Assembly: GCF_033115175.1 (NCBI RefSeq)
Contig: NC_084844.1
Coordinates: 76,574,531 to 76,638,530, forward strand
Length of the DNA stretch: 64,000 nt
From: Lepus europaeus
Taxonomy: Eukaryota > Chordata > Mammalia > Lagomorpha > Leporidae
Direction: 5' to 3'
The notes under the pieces were generated by a model that saw nothing but the letters and a program-made list of their open reading frames with translations, did not search any database and had not been told where the DNA came from. Positions 45,601 through 56,529 of this stretch are shown here, one piece after another; positions within the stretch are counted from its first letter, which is position 1; each line of letters opens with the position of its first letter. Both the position numbers and the translations under genes were made by a program.

Positions 45601-47018
45601 AAACCTATAAAACCAACATTGAATTCCAGAAAGCCCAATTCCATTTTCCAGCTTGAAACACAATGTAACATCATAAAATTCATTAAATATAGTGAATTGC
45701 ATGAAATGTACACAAGAAAACCCAAAGGAAAGAGGCTGCTGCAAGTTCTGATACTGAGTTAGCCACAGGAGAACCAGATTTTTCTCATTTCATCCACACA
45801 TAACTGGCCAAATTGTGGAGGAATTCCATTTGAGTGTAAGCAGAGCATTGCAGGCAAACTCGTTTTGCAGAAAACTAAAGTCCTTCTGTTCTATGAAAGG
45901 CTTAACTTTCATCTTCACAAACACAAACATCATCTTGGTCAGTGTTGCCTGTAGATTTTGACCCATAAAACTCCATTTTATAGTGTGCCTGTATATGAAA
46001 ATATAAGACGTCAAATATGTTAATTCTTTAGTCAGAATAAATAATGAATGAAAGAGAAGTGGCAACAAACAAATTAAAAACCAGAAGACATGGAGGGAAT
46101 TGCAGATGAATAATGGACTTATTGGTTGATGCGCCCAAAAGTATTAAAACCTGGAATTCCAGAAAGCACAATCCTGTGCCCTGATTTAAAAAGACCATTC
46201 ATCCAGTTACCTGAATTCCGTTACCCAGCATGAAACACAATGTAACATCACAAAATTCATTAAAAATAGTGGAATACACAAAATATACGCAAGAAAGCCC
46301 AATGCAAAGAGGCTGTTGCGAGATCTGATATTGTGTTAGCCACAAAAGAATGGATTTGTTTTGCTTCATCCTCCCAAAACTGGCCAAATTTCGGAAGAGT
46401 TCTGAATGACTCTAACCAGAAAATCGCAGGGAATCTCATTTTGCAGAAAACTAAAATCCCTCTCTTCTATGAATAGCTTAAATTTCATTTTCAGAAACAC
46501 ATACATCATCTTGGTCAGTGTTGCCTGTAGATTTTGAACCATAATACTGCAGTTTGTAGAGTGTTTGTGTATCAGAATGGATAGTATGTCAAAACTGTTG
46601 TTTTTTTGTTCAGAATAAATAATGAATGAAAGAGATACAGCAAGAAATCAATTAAAAACCAAAAAAAAAAAAGGATGAATTGCAGATGAACAATGGACTT
46701 ATCAGATAATGTGCTCCAAACTATAAAAACAACCTTGAATTCCAGAAAGCGCAACCCTGTGCCCTGTTTTAAAAAGACCATTCTTCTAGTTACCTGAATT
46801 GCATTTTCCAGCATGAAGCAAAATGTAACATCATTAAATTCATTAAAAATAGTGAAATACACAAAAAATAGGTAAGGAATCCAAAGCAAAGAGGCTGTTG
46901 CAAGATATGGTATTGAGTTATCCACAGCAGAACTGGATATTCTTGTTCTTCCACCCATTACTGGCCAAATTGCTGAGGAATTCCCATTATTTTTTACCAG
47001 AAAATCACAGGCAAACTG
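42700..47018. repeat. Tandem array, seven monomers, higher-order structure
   Basis: The anchor CATCATCTTGGTCAGTG recurs at 42724, 43306, 44280, 44862, 45386, 45928 and 46504. Spacings are 582, 597 (after removing the 377 bp SINE), 582, 524, 542 and 576 bp. Each monomer also carries CCTGTGCCCTGATTTAAAAA, GTTACCTGAATTCCGTTACC and TTTTGCAGAAAACTAAAAT-type blocks in the same order. Monomers three apart are more alike than neighbours (1 with 4, 2 with 5, 3 with 6), so the true unit is about 1.65-1.76 kb. I do not recognise the sequence as a named satellite. It ends mid-monomer against an L1 fragment. Confidence 0.9.
43602..43967 (+). mobile_element. Young CSINE inside the tandem array
   Basis: GGCCGGCGCCGTGGCTCAAC head with intact CpGs, tail of A with T interruptions. 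The host text AATCATTTACT is duplicated at 43591-43601 and 43968-43978. Confidence 0.95.
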
Positions 47019-47049
47019 ATTTTTTTTGTGTGTGTGTTTTTCTTTTCTG

Positions 47050-47793
47050 TACTTACAAGTTGTTACTGCTTGAATTCTTTAATTAGTGGAGGGTTATCCC
47101 TGTTTGTATATTAAATTAAATTTAAAGCATGTCATTGTAATAATAAGAGGAAATAAGAAAGGAAAAAGGAGGGAGGTAGACACTAACAGAGAGAGGGTAT
47201 AGTGGAAAATATCATTATTCTCTTAAAGCCATGTATGTAAAATACATGAAAATTGTTACTTTCATTTACAGTTTTTATTTTTTTACATTTTTTTTTGTAT
47301 GAAAGACAGAGTTACATAGAGCAGAGGCAGAGATGGAGAGTGAGAGAAAGAGAGAAGTCTTCCACCTGCTGGTTCTCTCCAAAATGGGTCACAACAGCAG
47401 GAGCTGGGTTTATCTGAAACCAGGATCCAGGAGCTTCTTCCAGGTCTCCCATAGGGGTGCAGGAGCCCAAGGACTTGGACCATCTTCTAATGCTTTACCA
47501 GACCACAGCAGGGAGCTGGATCAGAAGTTGAGCAGCCAGTTCTTGAATTGGCAGCCATATGGAATGCCGGCACTGCAGGTGACACCCTTACCTGCTATGC
47601 CACATTGCTGGCCCCTCCGTTTATTTAAATAAAAATTATTTATAATTGGTAAATCCAGTATAGAAATGAAGATATATAATTGAACAATGAACTTAGGAAA
47701 TACAATTCAAACACACCAATAATTAAAAAAAATGCAAAACAACAGTAGATGACATTTTAATGACTCAATTGATGATTCTATTTTAAACTTTTT
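47050..47793 (+). repeat. Segmental duplicate, copy 1
   Basis: Same order as 51941-53003: ACTTACAAGTTGTTACTG, TGAATTCTTTA, GCATGTCATTGTAATAATAA, ATCATTATTCTCTTAAAGCC, a minus-strand CSINE, CAGTATAGAAATGAAGATAT, GCAAAACAACAG and CATTTTAATGACTCAATTGA. The first 230 bp look like an L1 3'UTR. Confidence 0.88.
47280..47618 (-). mobile_element. CSINE shared by both duplicates (copy 1)
   Basis: Inverted SINE. It shares the off-consensus CCCATAGGGGTGCAGG and CATCTTCTAAT with the SINE at 52450-52818 and sits at the same place. Confidence 0.9.
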
Positions 47794-48810
47794 TAATAAA
47801 TATAAGTTTTTCAAGTACAGCTTTTGGATTATAGCAGATTTTCCATCCCATAACCTCCCTCCCACTTGCAACCATTCCATCTCCCACTCCCTCTCCCAAC
47901 CCATTCTTCATCAAGTCATTTTCAATTATGTTTATATACAGAAGATCTACTTAGTATTTACTAAGTAAAGATTTCAACAGTTTCCACCCATGCAGACATA
48001 CAAAGTATAGAGTACTGTTTGAGTATTAGTTATGCACTTAATTCACATAGTACAACACATTAAGGACAGAGATCCTACATGGGGAATAAGTGCACAGTGA
48101 CTCCTGTTGTTGATTTAATGATTGACACTCTTATTTATGATGTCAGTAATCACCCAAGGCCCTTGTCATGAGCTGCCAAGGCTATGGAAGCCTCTTGAGT
48201 TCACCAACTCTGATCTTATTTAGACAAGGCTACAGTCAAAAGGGAAATTCTCTCCTCCCTTCTGTTCTTCCCACTAGGATCTCACTCACAGAGATCTTTC
48301 GCTTAGGCCATTTTTTTTTTGCCACAGTTTCTTGGCTTTCCATGCCTGAAATACTCTCTTGGGCTTTTTAGCCAGATCCGAATACCTTAAGGGCTGATTT
48401 TGTGGCCAGAGTGCTGTTTAGGACATCTGCCATTCTATGAGTCTGCTGTGTATCCTGCTTCCCATGTTGGATCATTTTCTCCTTTTTAATTCTATCAGTT
48501 AGTATATGCAGACACTAGTCTTATTTATCTGATCCCTTTGACACTTAATCCTATCATTATGATCAATTATGAACTGAAACTGATCACTTTGACTAGTGAG
48601 ATTGCACTGGTAAACATGCAACCTTGATGGGACTGAACTGGAATCCCCTGGCACATTTCTAACAATACCATTGGGGTAAGTCTGATTGAGCATGTGCCGA
48701 ACTGTACATCTCCTCCCTCTCTTATTCCCACTCTTATATATAAACTACTTTCAATTTAAAAGATCATTATTCCTGAAGAAAGGACCTAGGTTAAATAACT
48801 TTAATTCTTC
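47794..48810 (-). mobile_element. L1 3'UTR, minus strand
   Basis: Reverse complement of the 3'UTR at 960-2010: for example TTAGTATTTACTAAGTAAAG, TAAGGACAGAGATCCTACAT and TCTTATTCCCACTCTTA. 5'-truncated, no ORF2. Confidence 0.9.
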
Positions 48811-48820
48811 TAGAAAAATC

Positions 48821-49032
48821 TTTTTTTTTAATTGTATTTAAGGTCTGCAAGTTTTGTGTATTTCATATATACAGATTTTGGAACATATTTTAACATGATT
48901 AATACAGTAAGGTTGTCAGTTGTTCATGAGGCTATTTCCATGGCTTAAATCCCCAAACACAAGTCCCCTCTCTCCCATTCACAATCTTTTCAGCTTTCAA
49001 TAATAACCGTCATACACAGTTTTCATTTAAAA
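48821..49032 (-). mobile_element. Retroposon 3' end, minus strand (L1-like)
   Basis: Starts with a T-run (TTTTTTTTAATTGTATTTAAGG). On the minus strand it reads as a polyadenylated 3' end. Family uncertain. Confidence 0.4.
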
Positions 49033-49039
49033 ATAAACG

Positions 49040-49285
49040 AGAGCTCATTTGGGTGCCTAATGCCTCACTTCAAATCCAGCTTCCTGCTAATGTTAATTCT
49101 AATGCTTCCATCAGTAGAGGATGGCCCAAGTAGGTGGGCCATGCCACCCCAATAGGAGACTCAGATGGGGTTCCAGGCTGCTGGTTTCAGGGTCAGACCC
49201 AGCCTTTGTGGTCATTTGAGGCAATAAACCAGAAATTGGAAGATTTCTCAATATCTCTATTCTCTCTCTCTCTCTCTCTCATTCA
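49040..49285 (+). mobile_element. CSINE, old, head degraded
   Basis: GAGGATGGCCCAAGTAGGTG body and (CT)n at 49259-49281. Confidence 0.72.
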
Positions 49286-49294
49286 TGGCCTTTT

Positions 49295-49320
49295 AAAAAT
49301 ATTTTACTCTTTTGAAAGAG

Positions 49321-49362
<42 letters not shown>

Positions 49363-49598
49363 CTTCTTTGCTTGGTTCATTCCCCAAATGACTGCAACAG
49401 CTGAGGCTGGGCCAGGCTGAGCCAGGAGCCAGGAGTTTCTTTCAGGTACCCAACATGGAGGCAGGCACCCAAAGACCCAGACCATTCTCCCCCACTTTCC
49501 CAGGTGCATCATCAGGGAGGTAGATGGGACAAAAACTGGCACCCATGTGGGATGCTGGCACTTCAGATGGTGCCTTAATCTTGCTGCATCAAGGATTT
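49295..49598 (-). mobile_element. CSINE, minus strand
   Basis: (GA)n at 49324-49361, TTGGTTCATTCCCCAAATG, to GTGGGATGCTGGCAC. Confidence 0.82.
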
Positions 49599-49604
49599 CC
49601 CTCT

Positions 49605-49915
49605 ATTTATTTTAGAGGCAGAGTTGGAGAAAGAGACGGGAAGGGAGAGAGAGAAAGAGAGAGAATCTTGTATTCTCTGGTTCACACCCAAATGGCTGCA
49701 GTATCTGAGGCTGGACCAGCCAGAAGCCAGGAGCCAAGGGTTTTATCCTGGTCTCCCACATAGGTCGAAGGTTTCAAACACTTATGTCACCCTGCGATGC
49801 TTTCCTGGGCACATTAGCATCAGCTGGAATGGATTTGGGGCATGAACCAGTGGATGGAAGACTTTTCTCTCTGTCTTTCCCTCTCTGTCTGTAACTTGGC
49901 CTCTCAAATAAATAG
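49605..49915. mobile_element. Chimera of two CSINEs in inverted orientation
   Basis: 49605-49830 is minus-strand SINE text (GGTTCACACCCAAATGGC). From about 49838 it switches to a plus-strand SINE 3' end (GAACCAGTGGATGGAAGAC...CTCAAATAAATAGA). The two halves meet without a spacer. Confidence 0.75.
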
Positions 49916-50266
49916 ACTAATCCCAATTAATGTTAACTGTTTAAACCAACTGAAATGATGAGATTCCCCCCAAACTCCTATTAAGCAGTTAGCATGATCT
50001 TAATTATAAAATCAGAAAAAGATACAATAAATAAAGTGAACTATAGACCAATATCTCTGATGAGCACAGATGCAGAAATCCTCAACAAATTACTATGAAA
50101 TAGAATCCAACACCACATCAGAAAGATCATTCACCCAGACCAAGTAAGATTTATCTATTATATGCAAGGATTGTTTAACATGCACAAATCAATAAATATG
50201 ATACATCATATTAGCAAATTGAAGAATGAAGACCATGTGTATGATTATCTAAATAGATGCAGAAAG

Positions 50267-50575
50267 GTGCCAGCATCATGGCTCACTTGGATAATCCTCT
50301 GCCTGTGGTGCTGGCATTCCATATGGGCACTGGTTCTAGTCCTGGTCGCTCTACTTCCAATCCAGCTCTCTGCTGTGGCCTGGGAGGGCAGTGGAGGATG
50401 GCCCAAGTGCTTGGGCCCCTGCACCTGCATGGGAGACCAGGAAGAAGCATCTGCCTCCTGGCTTTGGATCAGTGCAGTGCTGGCTGTAGCAGCCTTTAGG
50501 GGGATGAACCAATGGAAGGATGACCTATCTCTCTGTCTCATGGTTTCTAACTATGCCTGTCAAATAAAAAAATAG
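50267..50575 (+). mobile_element. CSINE inside L1
   Basis: GTGCCAGCATCATGGCTCAC head to CTATGCCTGTCAAATAAA. The host text AAATAGATGCAGAAA occurs on both sides. Confidence 0.93.
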
Positions 50576-51662
50576 ATGCAGAAAAATCATTTGATAAAAC
50601 ACAAAATCCTTTCATGATACAATCTTAAGCAAATTGGGAATAGAGGGAACATTTCTCAACACAAGATAATATATGTCAAATATATAATATATGACAAATC
50701 AACAGTCACAATGATACTTTTTGGTGAAAAGTTGGAAGCATTTTCACTGAGACCCAGAACTAGACAAGGATGTCCACTTTCACCACTACTATTCAATACA
50801 ATTCTGGAGGTTTTAACAGAGATATTAGACAAAAAGAAAGAAAAGCTATAAAGTTGGGAAAGAAGGATGTCAAATTATCCCAGTTTGCAGAGTATATGAT
50901 CTGATACATTGGGGAACCAAAAGACTTCATTAAGCAATTATTGGAATTCATAAGAGAAATTTGCAAAGCTACTGGATATAAAATTAACACACAAATATCA
51001 AAAGCTTTTATACATACAAACAATGTCATAGCTGAGAAAGAACTTGTAAGGTCAGTCTCATTCACAATAGCTACAAAAAATTAAATCCTTTAGAATAAAT
51101 TTAACCAAGGATCCAGCCAAAGATTTCTCTAATAAATGTTATAAAATGTTAAACAAATAAATAGAAAAAGACAGAAAAAATGAAAAAATCATCCCTGTTC
51201 ATGACTTGGAAGAAACAATTTATCAAAATCTTCATATTACCCAAAACAATTTACAGATTCAATGCAGCCTCATTCAAAATATTGAAACATTCTTCCCAGA
51301 TCTGGATGAAATGAACCTAAAATTCATATGATATCATAAGAACAAAAATAGCTAAAGGAATCACAAACAATAAAATTAAATCTGGAGGCATCATAACATC
51401 AGATTTCAATAAATATTACAGCACAGGTATAATCAAGTCAGTTTGGTATTGGCAAAAAATTAGACAGATTGACCAACGGAATAGACCTGAGACCCCAGAA
51501 ATTAACTAATGCATCTACAACCAAGAAATCTGACAAATCTGACAAATGACTTAAAATCACTTGCTGGGAAAAGGGCATTCTTTTCAACAAATGATGTTGG
51601 GAAAGTTGGAACTCTGTATGCATGAGTATGAAACAAAACCAGTATCTTATACCCTATACAGA

Positions 51663-51685
51663 CACACACACACATGCATGCACAC
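51663..51685. repeat. (CA)n microsatellite
   Basis: A short CA run with ATGCATG at its end, at the deletion point in L1 ORF2. Confidence 0.85.
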
Positions 51686-52023
51686 TATGACACTATGGAA
51701 TGCTATTCAATCATTAAAAAGAATGACATTTTTTCTTTTGCAAGAAACTAGATGCAACTAGAGACTATTATGTTTAGTGAAATATACCAGCCCCATAAAG
51801 ATAATTATCATGTTTCTCTGATTTGTTGTAGCTAATATACAAAATTTTAAAAATGTAGTGCATACAATCAACATTGATGTTTTTACATTTGACATTTTTA
51901 GCCCTTGTCTATACTCTTGAGGATCAATTTTTTTTTTTTTTACTTACAGCTTGTTACTGGTTGAATTCTTTAGTGGAGCATTAAGCTTGTGTGTATAAAG
52001 TAAATTAAAAATATGTCATTGTA

Positions 52024-52308
52024 GGAGCCAGTGCTGTGATGTAGTGGCTAAAGCCACTGCCTGCAGTGCAGGCATCCCACATGGGTGCTGGTTTGAATCC
52101 AGGTTGTTCTACTTCTGATCCAGCTATCTGCTATGGCTTGGGAAAGCATAGGAGATGAAGTAGGAACTCCTGGCTTCTGGCTTCAGTTCAGCTCAGGACA
52201 GCCATTGAGGCCACTTGGGGAGTGAACCAGCAGATGGAAGACCTCTCTCTCTATCTCTCTCTCTCTGTGTAACTCTGACTTTCAAATAAAATGAATAAAT
52301 TTTAAAGA
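52024..52308 (+). mobile_element. CSINE private to copy 2
   Basis: AGGAGCCAGTGCTGTGATGT head, AATAAAATGAATAAATTTTA tail. Flanked by ATATGTCATTGTA / GTATGTCATTGTA. Absent from copy 1. Confidence 0.93.
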
Positions 52309-52449
52309 AAAAGTATGTCATTGTAAAAATAAAAAGGAAAATAAGAAAGGAAGGAGGGAGGGAGAGAGAGGGGGTAGAGTGGGGAGTATCATTATTCTCT
52401 TAAAACCATATATGTGAAATATATGAAATCTGTTCCAGTCATTTAAATT

Positions 52450-52543
52450 TTCATTTTTTAAGATTTATTTATTTGAAAGGCAGTTACAGAGAGGCAGAGA
52501 GAGCGGAGGGAGGGAGGGAGGGATAGAGATATAGATAGATAGA

Positions 52544-52581
<38 letters not shown>

Positions 52582-52818
52582 TGTATCTGCTATTTCAATC
52601 CTCAATTGGCCCAGCTCTCCAAAACCAGGAGCCAGAAGCTTCTTCCAGGTTTCCCATAGGGGTGCAGGGGCCCAAGGTCTTGGGCCATCTTCTAATACTT
52701 TCCGAGGCCCCAGCAGGAAGCTCAATCAGAAGTGGAGCAGCCAGGTCTTGAACCAGCATCCATATGGGATACCAGCACTGCAGGTGGCAGCTTTAGCCAC
52801 TATGCCACAGCACCGGTC
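52450..52818 (-). mobile_element. CSINE shared by both duplicates (copy 2)
   Basis: AAGATTTATTTATTTGAAAG to CCACAGCACCGGTCCC, with GGAGGGAGGGAGGG and (GA)n expansions at 52507-52577. Confidence 0.92.
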
Positions 52819-53004
52819 CCTCCATTCATTTAAATAAAGATAATTTTAAAATTGATAAAGGCAGTATAGAAATGAAGAAATATAAATAGACAATTAACAG
52901 GAAATAAAATTCACATACAATTATAATAAAACAAATTTAATGCAAAACAACAGTGAGATGGCATTTTAATGACTGAATTGATGATTCCTTTAAAATTTTT
53001 CAAT

Positions 53005-53600
53005 ACCTCTTATCACTAAACATTTTCTCAAGAAAATTACTCTTATACAATTTTGGTAGGTAGCTAAATTACTGGTGTCTTTTCTGTAGGGAAGCTTAGC
53101 ATTATTTATCATAATACTTAAAATGTCCCTACTCTGGGGCCCAATAATTATTCTCAGGCCTAGTAATTCAACTTACACAAGGCAGTCTAAACTTAAAAAT
53201 CAGACATATGCATGACTTTTATGAAGAGTGTTTCCTATAGTTATTCATCATATGAAAAGTGTTGAAACTTAAGTAGTTGGAAGGAGAGGTTAATATTTTC
53301 AGCCAATTAAAATTATGACCTTTAAAAAGAATAGTTAACAACATGAAGGGAAAAACTCATTATACATTGTTGAGTAGGAAAAATAGACTACAAAATACCA
53401 TTTATATTTTGGTCATAGTTTTGATTGTAAAAGTATATGTATATATGTGTATATCTGTGTGTAAATGTTAAATGATTAAATATAGAAGGAGATCTGATCT
53501 CTTCCCATAGCCTATACTAAATTTCCAAATATTCTGTGATATACATATAATGCACACATGTAAATGGAGATATATTTTTAGAATGAAGTTAAGGAAAATC
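53005..53600. other. No recognised feature
   Basis: AT-rich unique DNA. Confidence 0.35.
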
Positions 53601-53604
53601 TTCA

Positions 53605-53927
53605 AATATTTATTTATTTATTTATTTATTATTTGGCAGATAGAGTTACAGAGAGAGCCAGAGAGAAAAGTCTTCCTTTCATTGGTTTACCCCTCAAATG
53701 GCTGCTACAGCCAGAGCTATGCCAATCCAAAGCCAGGAGCCAGGTGCTCCCTCCTGGTCTCCCATGCAGATGCAGGGCCCAAGCACTTGGGCCATCCTCC
53801 ACCGCACTCCTGGGCCGCAGCAGAGAGCTGGACTGGAAGAGGAGCAGCCGGGACTTGAATCCAGCACCCATATTGGATGCCGGCACCACAGCCAGAGGAT
53901 TAGCCAAGTGAGCCACGGTGCCAGCCC
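53605..53927 (-). mobile_element. CSINE, full length
   Basis: (TTTA)n start at 53605-53630, TCATTGGTTTACCCCTCAAA, to GAGCCACGGTGCCAGCCC. Flanked by TCTTCAAATATTTA / CTTTAAATATTTA. Confidence 0.9.
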
Positions 53928-53939
53928 TGGAAACTCTTT

Positions 53940-54162
53940 AAATATTTATAAAGGTAGTTATAGAGACAGTGAGGGAGAGAGAGATCTTCCATCTGATGGT
54001 CCACTCTCCAAATGTGCATAATAGCCAGGACTGGGCCAGGCTGAAGCCAGGAGCCAAGAACTCTATCCAGGTCTCCCACATGGGTGGTAGGAGTCCAAGT
54101 ATTTTTCCCATTCTTCTGCTGTTTTGCTACGGTGCATTAAGAGGGAGCTGGCTCAGAAGGGG
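53940..54162 (-). mobile_element. CSINE, 5'-truncated, minus strand
   Basis: AGAGATCTTCCATCTGATGG to GAGGGAGCTGGCTCAGAAG, adjacent to the preceding SINE. Confidence 0.85.
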
Positions 54163-54164
54163 TC

Positions 54165-55060
54165 TTTGGGAAAAGTGGTCTCATAAAATATTTTTGTCAG
54201 TTTTGGCAACACAGTACAATAAATAATGATCGTGACAAACATTGAGACTATATGTAGTTTAAAAGTAAATTTACAGGAGGAAACAGTAATACTGTCAATC
54301 TCAAACAAAAATCTTGAGAAAATTATAAAGTTGAATATGAAATTTATTGAACCCCTGAAAGCCAAGGGATATTTTAATTTATCTTCTCAGTAAACCAAAG
54401 TCATAGAACATGTACTAATATACAAGGTGTTTGAACACTAAAATCTCTGCACCAGAAAATAGGGACAAATATGCATTTTATCACACTGCAGGTGCAAATT
54501 CTCAAATTCATAAGCCTTTCTCCACAGGCAGTCTTACCCTCTCAGGCGGCTTCACTTGGCTCACATTACACTCTGACTATAACTCTCTGGCGCCAAAAAC
54601 TGCTGGGTCCCGAACTTTTCAGGTCTGGGGCTACTTAGCTAGAGTGGTTTTTCCGTGTCTTCTGTGACACCCTTCTCCCTTCTCAAGTCTGAAAGAATCA
54701 AGTTGCATATACCAGCATCTGAGTAACTGACTGTTATGTCTCCCAGAAATGGAGAAGGAAATCTGAACGTCCCAAGGGCTTAGAGATACAGACAGCAGAT
54801 ATACCAGGAGTTTGAACCCAGCTCAAGTCACTGCTCCCAGGCAAAGGCTCAGGGCCAGGGGCTGCCCCCCAGGATGAGTGACACAGGGGCTGGCATTCAT
54901 TAGGCACTCCTGGAGGGAGGTATTTTGGACATCAGGCATAGGCAGTTTTAGGAACCAAGACAAGGAAAAAAAGGAGGGTGGGTAGAGGTGACATCACCAT
55001 GCAAAGTCTGCAAAAGGAAACAAACCCACTGATGTTCTAATGTCCGCGCTTAAGAAGCAT
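54165..55060. other. Unique DNA upstream of the CpG-rich promoter
   Basis: No SINE or L1. GC content rises from about 54.5 kb. No coding similarity recognised. Confidence 0.4.
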
Positions 55061-55289
55061 AAAATGAGGAGAGGCTCACGGATATTTTGTCGTGGAGGGT
55101 CGGGTGGGCATTCTCTGCTTTCCTCTCTTGTGAAATGGTCACCAAAGTACACCCTTTAAAGTGTCATGGTGATGCCTGCACTGCCTCTGAGCTCTGCCAG
55201 CAAGTTCATCATCAGATGCCAACCCCAACCCTGGCCTGAAAAGCTGAGCTGAGCAAAATAAGACTTTCATTTCTGACTTCCCCAGCTTG

Positions 55290-56029
55290 TAATGTGCACG
55301 GCTGGGGAGGAAGGAGGGACCGATGACCCCCAACCTCCTCGCCGCGTGAACGCCACAGCCCATCCACCCTCCCCGATCTCCCTCCGTCCTTCCCACACGA
55401 CCTGGGGAGAGGTGGACTGCACGCACGGAGACGGAGAGAGAAGGCTCTGGAGGGAGCCGAGGCCGCTGGTGCAGGGACAGAACCTGTCGCCCGTGTCCGG
55501 ACCCGGCCCAGCCCTCAGCGGTGGGGTCCGCGGATGGAAGAGCTCACGTGGGGGAAGTCCAGGTCCCTCTGTAGCTGGTTCTGCAGGATCCATCCGCCCA
55601 CGGCCCCTTCTGGGAAACCTGGCCCCACACACTCACCACTTCCCGCTCGCGAGGTCTCCGGCTTCCCCGTCTTAAAGCAGAGAAGGCCGAGCCACCGCGG
55701 GGACGCTCTTCCCGCTGTAGTCTGGACACCACTAGGACACAGGGGTCTCGCGAGATGAGGAAGTTGTCCGCTACCCTCACCGGGGCCCCTGATTGGACAG
55801 CTGCAATGCCAATGGGCGTGAGGGGCGTCACAAAGGCCATAGCCAATCAGCACGCTCGCTGGCTGAGTGGGCGTGGGGAGGTTGTTGCCAGACGACGGGA
55901 GTGCGGGCGGGGTTTGGGGTCGGAGGCCGCCCTGGTGCCTGATTTCCGGGCGGGGTCGCTGTGGCCTCCGTGTTCCTCGGGGCTCTCGGGACCTCCAGAG
56001 TTCGCCGTGAGCTGCAGAAGCCGCTCCAG
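55290..56029. promoter_or_regulatory. CpG-rich promoter region with CCAAT cluster
   Basis: Within 60 bp lie three NF-Y-type boxes: GATTGG at about 55792, CCAATGGG at about 55808 and CCAATCAG at about 55842, with a CRE-like GGCGTCAC between them and GGGCGGGG boxes just downstream (about 55905 and 55948). Both directions remain CpG-rich, so a bidirectional promoter is possible. On the minus strand two donor-like GTGAG sites follow open stretches (about 55634 and 55548), but no peptide is recognised. Confidence 0.65.
55890..56029 (+). other. Candidate first (non-coding) exon
   Basis: CpG-rich transcript-start-like sequence ending GCCGCTCCAG|GTGAGTCACC, a near-perfect splice donor at 56030. There is no ATG-led frame of note, so it would be a 5'UTR exon. 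The architecture resembles the first exons of KRAB zinc-finger genes, but no KRAB or zinc-finger exon occurs in the remaining 8 kb. Start position is a guess. Confidence 0.5.
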
Positions 56030-56248
56030 GTGAGTCACCGCCAACTGCGGATCATCGACTTCTGATCTTTGTGATTCTTCATATCCGAATGATTTCTCCA
56101 TTGGGAAGTTTCTGTAATGTTCGTTTGAACAATGTTTAAAGATATTGCGTGGTTAATCTTCTTGATTCGTTTTCCTTATAGATATGTATTTTCTAGTCTT
56201 TTGTCCTTTAATATGATTTCCTATTGCTGTTAGTAATGACAGGTTTTA

Positions 56249-56515
56249 AAGATCATTTATTTGGAAGGCAGAGGGAGAAGGAGAGAGGAGAGGGGAGGGA
56301 AGGGGGAGGGAGAAGTCTTCTGTCCACTGGTCACTCCCCAGATAGCCACAAGGCCAGAGCTGGGCTAATCCGAAGCCAGGAGCCAGGAGCTTTTTCCCTG
56401 TTCCCGATGTGGGTGCAGGGGCCCAAGGACTTGGGCATCTTCCACTGCTTTCCCAGTGAGCTGGATGGGAAGCGGCGCAGCCGGGACTCGAACTGACACC
56501 CATATGGGACACGCC
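56249..56515 (-). mobile_element. CSINE, minus strand
   Basis: GATCATTTATTTGGAAGG to CCATATGGGACACGCC. Flanked by GTAATGACAGGTTTT / GTAATGACATTTTA. Confidence 0.9.
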
Positions 56516-56529
56516 GGTAATGACATTTT

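Larger units (their letters stand above)
50010..51850 (+). mobile_element. L1 ORF2 fragment (reverse transcriptase), plus strand
   Basis: Reads L1 RT motifs in broken frames: NYRPISL-like text at 50040-50062, [10 protein letters not shown]-like text near 50765 and the ORF2 tail TATGGAATGCTATTCAATCA at 51693. Part of the ORF2 C-terminus is deleted near 51660-51690 (a CA repeat marks the join). It continues into a 3'UTR that is also duplicate copy 2. Confidence 0.88.
51941..53003 (+). repeat. Segmental duplicate, copy 2
   Basis: Partner of 47050-47793, longer because of an extra CSINE at 52024. After the shared CATTTTAATGACTGAATTGA it runs on into unrelated DNA, whereas copy 1 is cut by an L1. 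Confidence 0.88.

Noticed and set aside
44142-46068. Protein-coding gene family within the tandem array
   Set aside because: Frames are short, AT-rich, broken in most monomers and unrecognised. Kept only as a low-interest finding.
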